From RBG-16-66-20 sp039931635 (GTDB lineage: Bacteria; Pseudomonadota; Gammaproteobacteria; Burkholderiales; SG8-39): 14,251 bases of DNA. The position numbers and the translations under genes are program-made. The notes below the pieces were generated by a model. That model saw only the letters and a program-made list of their open reading frames with translations. It was not told the DNA's origin and ran no database searches. Where the stretch lies: NCBI GenBank assembly GCA_039931635.1, contig JBDTRO010000023.1:1-14251 (forward strand), given 5' to 3'. This document shows, one piece after another, positions 12,710 to 14,251 of the stretch; the stretch's first letter is position 1, and each line of letters opens with the position of its first letter.

Positions 12710-14251
12710 TCAGGCGTAGCGCTCCACGTTCCACCACGGGATGATCTCGGGAATCGCGAGCAGCCCGCGCAGGCGATCGCCGCGGTAGGCGTGCGGCTGC
12801 ACCCACTGTCCGGTTTTGACGTCGTGCACATAGTCCATCATGGTCCGGTTCAAACGCGACGCCACGGCCCTGCGCGCGTCCAGGTTGGCGGCCAATGCCC
12901 ACTCGGTGCGCATCGTCTCGATGGCGGGATTCTCCGGCCAGCCGAACCAGGCCTTGCGGCCGGTCGCGGCGTGCGCGAACAGGCTGATGGGACTGGCCGT
13001 GGAATTGCCGCCGCTCCAGGTATAGAAAACATTCCAGCCGCCCTGGTCCGGCGCGTTCTGGTTCGCGCGGCGCGTCACCACGCCGCCCCAGTCGCTGGAT
13101 GCGAGCTGCACATTCAGTCCGATCTGCCGCAGCTGCTGCGCGACCACCAGAATGGTCTGGTTCATCACATGGATGTTGGTGGCGTGCAGGACCACGATCG
13201 GCCGGCCGTCGTAGCCGGATTCCTTGAGCAGTTCGCGCGCACGCGCCTGGCGCTGCGCCATCGGGGCTTTCATCATCAACACTTCCGAGCCGTCTTCCAC
13301 GCCCATCGCCGAATCGCAGGCGAAGTGCGAACCGCAGGTGCGGTAGTAGGACGGGTTGCCAACCGCCGCGCGCTGGATATCTTCCTGGTTGATCGCCAGC
13401 TGGGCCGCCCTGCGCGCCGAAAGATTATTGAACGGCGGGTGCAGGTGATTCAGCCGCACCTGCCCGACGTTGCCCAGCTTGTTGAACACTTCGACCTTGA
13501 CGCCAGGCGCAGCGCTAAGCGTGGGAAGGATGTCGATCGGGGGCACTTCGAAGAAGTCCACCTCGCCCGTCATCAGGGCCGAGGCGGCGGTTTGCGCATC
13601 CGGAATGATGTCCCAGATGACCCGGTCGAGCAGCACGCGCTTGCCGCCGGCAATGCCGGAGGCGGGTTCGCTGCGCGGCACGTAGTCGGCGTTGCGCTCA
13701 TACACCACGCGGCTGCCGGGCCGGTATTCGGATTCAATGAACCGGAATGGCCCGGACCCGATGTGCTTCGTGATCTGCGTATTGGGATCGGTCGCCGCGA
13801 TCTCGGCTTTCATCATCAGGCAAAGCGGCGTGCTGGTCTTGGCCAGCGCGTCGAGCAGGAGGCCGTAGGGTTCGCTCAATACGATACGGAACGTCTTCTC
13901 GTCCACCACGGGGGTGTCCGTGACGCGCGCGAAGAGGTGCTGGCCGGCGCCGTCCTTGACCTGCCAGCGGCGCAGGGACGCCACGCAGTCGCGCGCGGTG
14001 ACCGCGGTGCCGTCGTGCCATTTCAGGCCGGGGCGCAATTCGAAGGTGTAGGTCTTGCGGTCGGCGGAGATGTCGGTACGCCCGACCATCTGCGGTTGCG
14101 GCCGGAAGTTGGCGTCGATCCCGAACAGGGTGTCGTACATCATGGCGCCGTGGTACGCCGCCATGTTCTGCGTGGTCCAGATCGGATCGAGCACGCTCAA
14201 GTCGCCCTGGGGCACCATGCGCGCCTGCCGCGGGGGCTTTTGCTGCGCGCG
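12710..14251 (-). CDS. ABC transporter substrate-binding protein, family 5 (N-terminus outside window)
   Basis: At least 513 residues of a DppA/OppA-type periplasmic binding protein that delivers substrate to the permeases. The frame stays open to the right edge (11 more codons before the Met at 14218), so the signal peptide and true start are not visible. The Met at 14218 is internal: the MVPQGDLSVLDPIWT stretch is normally reached after the signal peptide and mature start. Family 5 marks are YTFELRPGLKWHDGTAVTA, DCVASLRRW, IGSGPFRFIESEYRPGSRVV, and a C-terminal QPHAYRGDRLRGLLAIPEI. A CGSHFAC pair occurs mid-protein. It heads the visible operon and is followed after 3 bases by the permease. 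The ligand cannot be read; family 5 includes peptide, nickel and opine binders. The two downstream hydrolases suggest an amide or carbamoyl compound (inference). Confidence 0.93.
   Translation of the reverse strand, partial: RAQQKPPRQARMVPQGDLSVLDPIWTTQNMAAYHGAMMYDTLFGIDANFRPQPQMVGRTDISADRKTYTFELRPGLKWHDGTAVTARDCVASLRRWQVKDGAGQHLFARVTDTPVVDEKTFRIVLSEPYGLLLDALAKTSTPLCLMMKAEIAATDPNTQITKHIGSGPFRFIESEYRPGSRVVYERNADYVPRSEPASGIAGGKRVLLDRVIWDIIPDAQTAASALMTGEVDFFEVPPIDILPTLSAAPGVKVEVFNKLGNVGQVRLNHLHPPFNNLSARRAAQLAINQEDIQRAAVGNPSYYRTCGSHFACDSAMGVEDGSEVLMMKAPMAQRQARARELLKESGYDGRPIVVLHATNIHVMNQTILVVAQQLRQIGLNVQLASSDWGGVVTRRANQNAPDQGGWNVFYTWSGGNSTASPISLFAHAATGRKAWFGWPENPAIETMRTEWALAANLDARRAVASRLNRTMMDYVHDVKTGQWVQPHAYRGDRLRGLLAIPEIIPWWNVERYA

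Noticed and set aside
14218..14251. ATG at 14218 as the start of the substrate-binding protein
   Set aside because: The frame is open to the window edge, and the protein from this Met would lack any signal peptide, which a periplasmic binding protein needs. The true start lies outside the window.

Overview
The window looks like a chromosomal segment of a high-GC betaproteobacterium, probably Burkholderiales or a relative. The main reason is the block hemA-prfA-prmC-grxD, a gene order I associate with Betaproteobacteria, together with FabF-like and dipeptide-transporter proteins of the type common in that class. Taxonomy here is inference from protein sequence and gene order only. Genes are packed tightly: the only clear non-coding gap is about 120 bases, between hemA and the acyl carrier protein gene.

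Layout. (1) Positions 1-425 hold the C-terminal part of argH (arginine biosynthesis), cut by the window edge. (2) Positions 454-1728 hold a soluble Ser/Thr protein kinase with a C-terminal cyclic-nucleotide-binding-like domain. (3) On the minus strand, 5184 down to 1725 is a housekeeping operon: hemA (glutamyl-tRNA reductase), prfA (release factor RF1), prmC (methyltransferase that modifies RF1) and grxD (monothiol CGFS glutaredoxin). prfA and prmC both appear to use TTG starts. (4) Positions 5185-5304 are a divergent promoter region with a clear TATAAT and a UUCG hairpin. (5) On the plus strand, 5305-6789 is a two-gene unit of a non-canonical acyl carrier protein and a FabF/KS-II-like ketosynthase. 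(6) On the minus strand, from the right edge down to 6758, is a seven-gene operon: a family 5 periplasmic substrate-binding protein (N-terminus outside the window), two DppB/DppC permeases, two DppD/DppF ATPases, a COG3964-type amidohydrolase/deacetylase metallohydrolase, and a nitrilase-superfamily enzyme close to N-carbamoyl-D-amino acid hydrolase.

How the genes work together. In the hemA operon, PrmC methylates the GGQ glutamine of RF1, while HemA starts tetrapyrrole synthesis and GrxD serves Fe-S and redox metabolism. In the large operon, coupling by ATGA, TAATG and very short gaps suggests one transcript that imports an amide- or carbamoyl-bearing small molecule and hydrolyses it in the cytoplasm. 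The obvious guess is a hydantoin- or N-acyl-amino-acid-type substrate, with the metallohydrolase acting before or beside the carbamoylase. The actual substrate is unknown. The ACP-ketosynthase pair has no other fatty-acid or polyketide genes beside it in this window.

The most interesting points are the transporter/amidohydrolase/carbamoylase cassette, with a substituted pocket residue in the carbamoylase; the orphan ACP-KS pair; the kinase-cNMP fusion with atypical motif residues; and the 32-base antisense overlap between the ketosynthase and carbamoylase 3' ends. I found no mobile element, CRISPR array, tRNA or rRNA.
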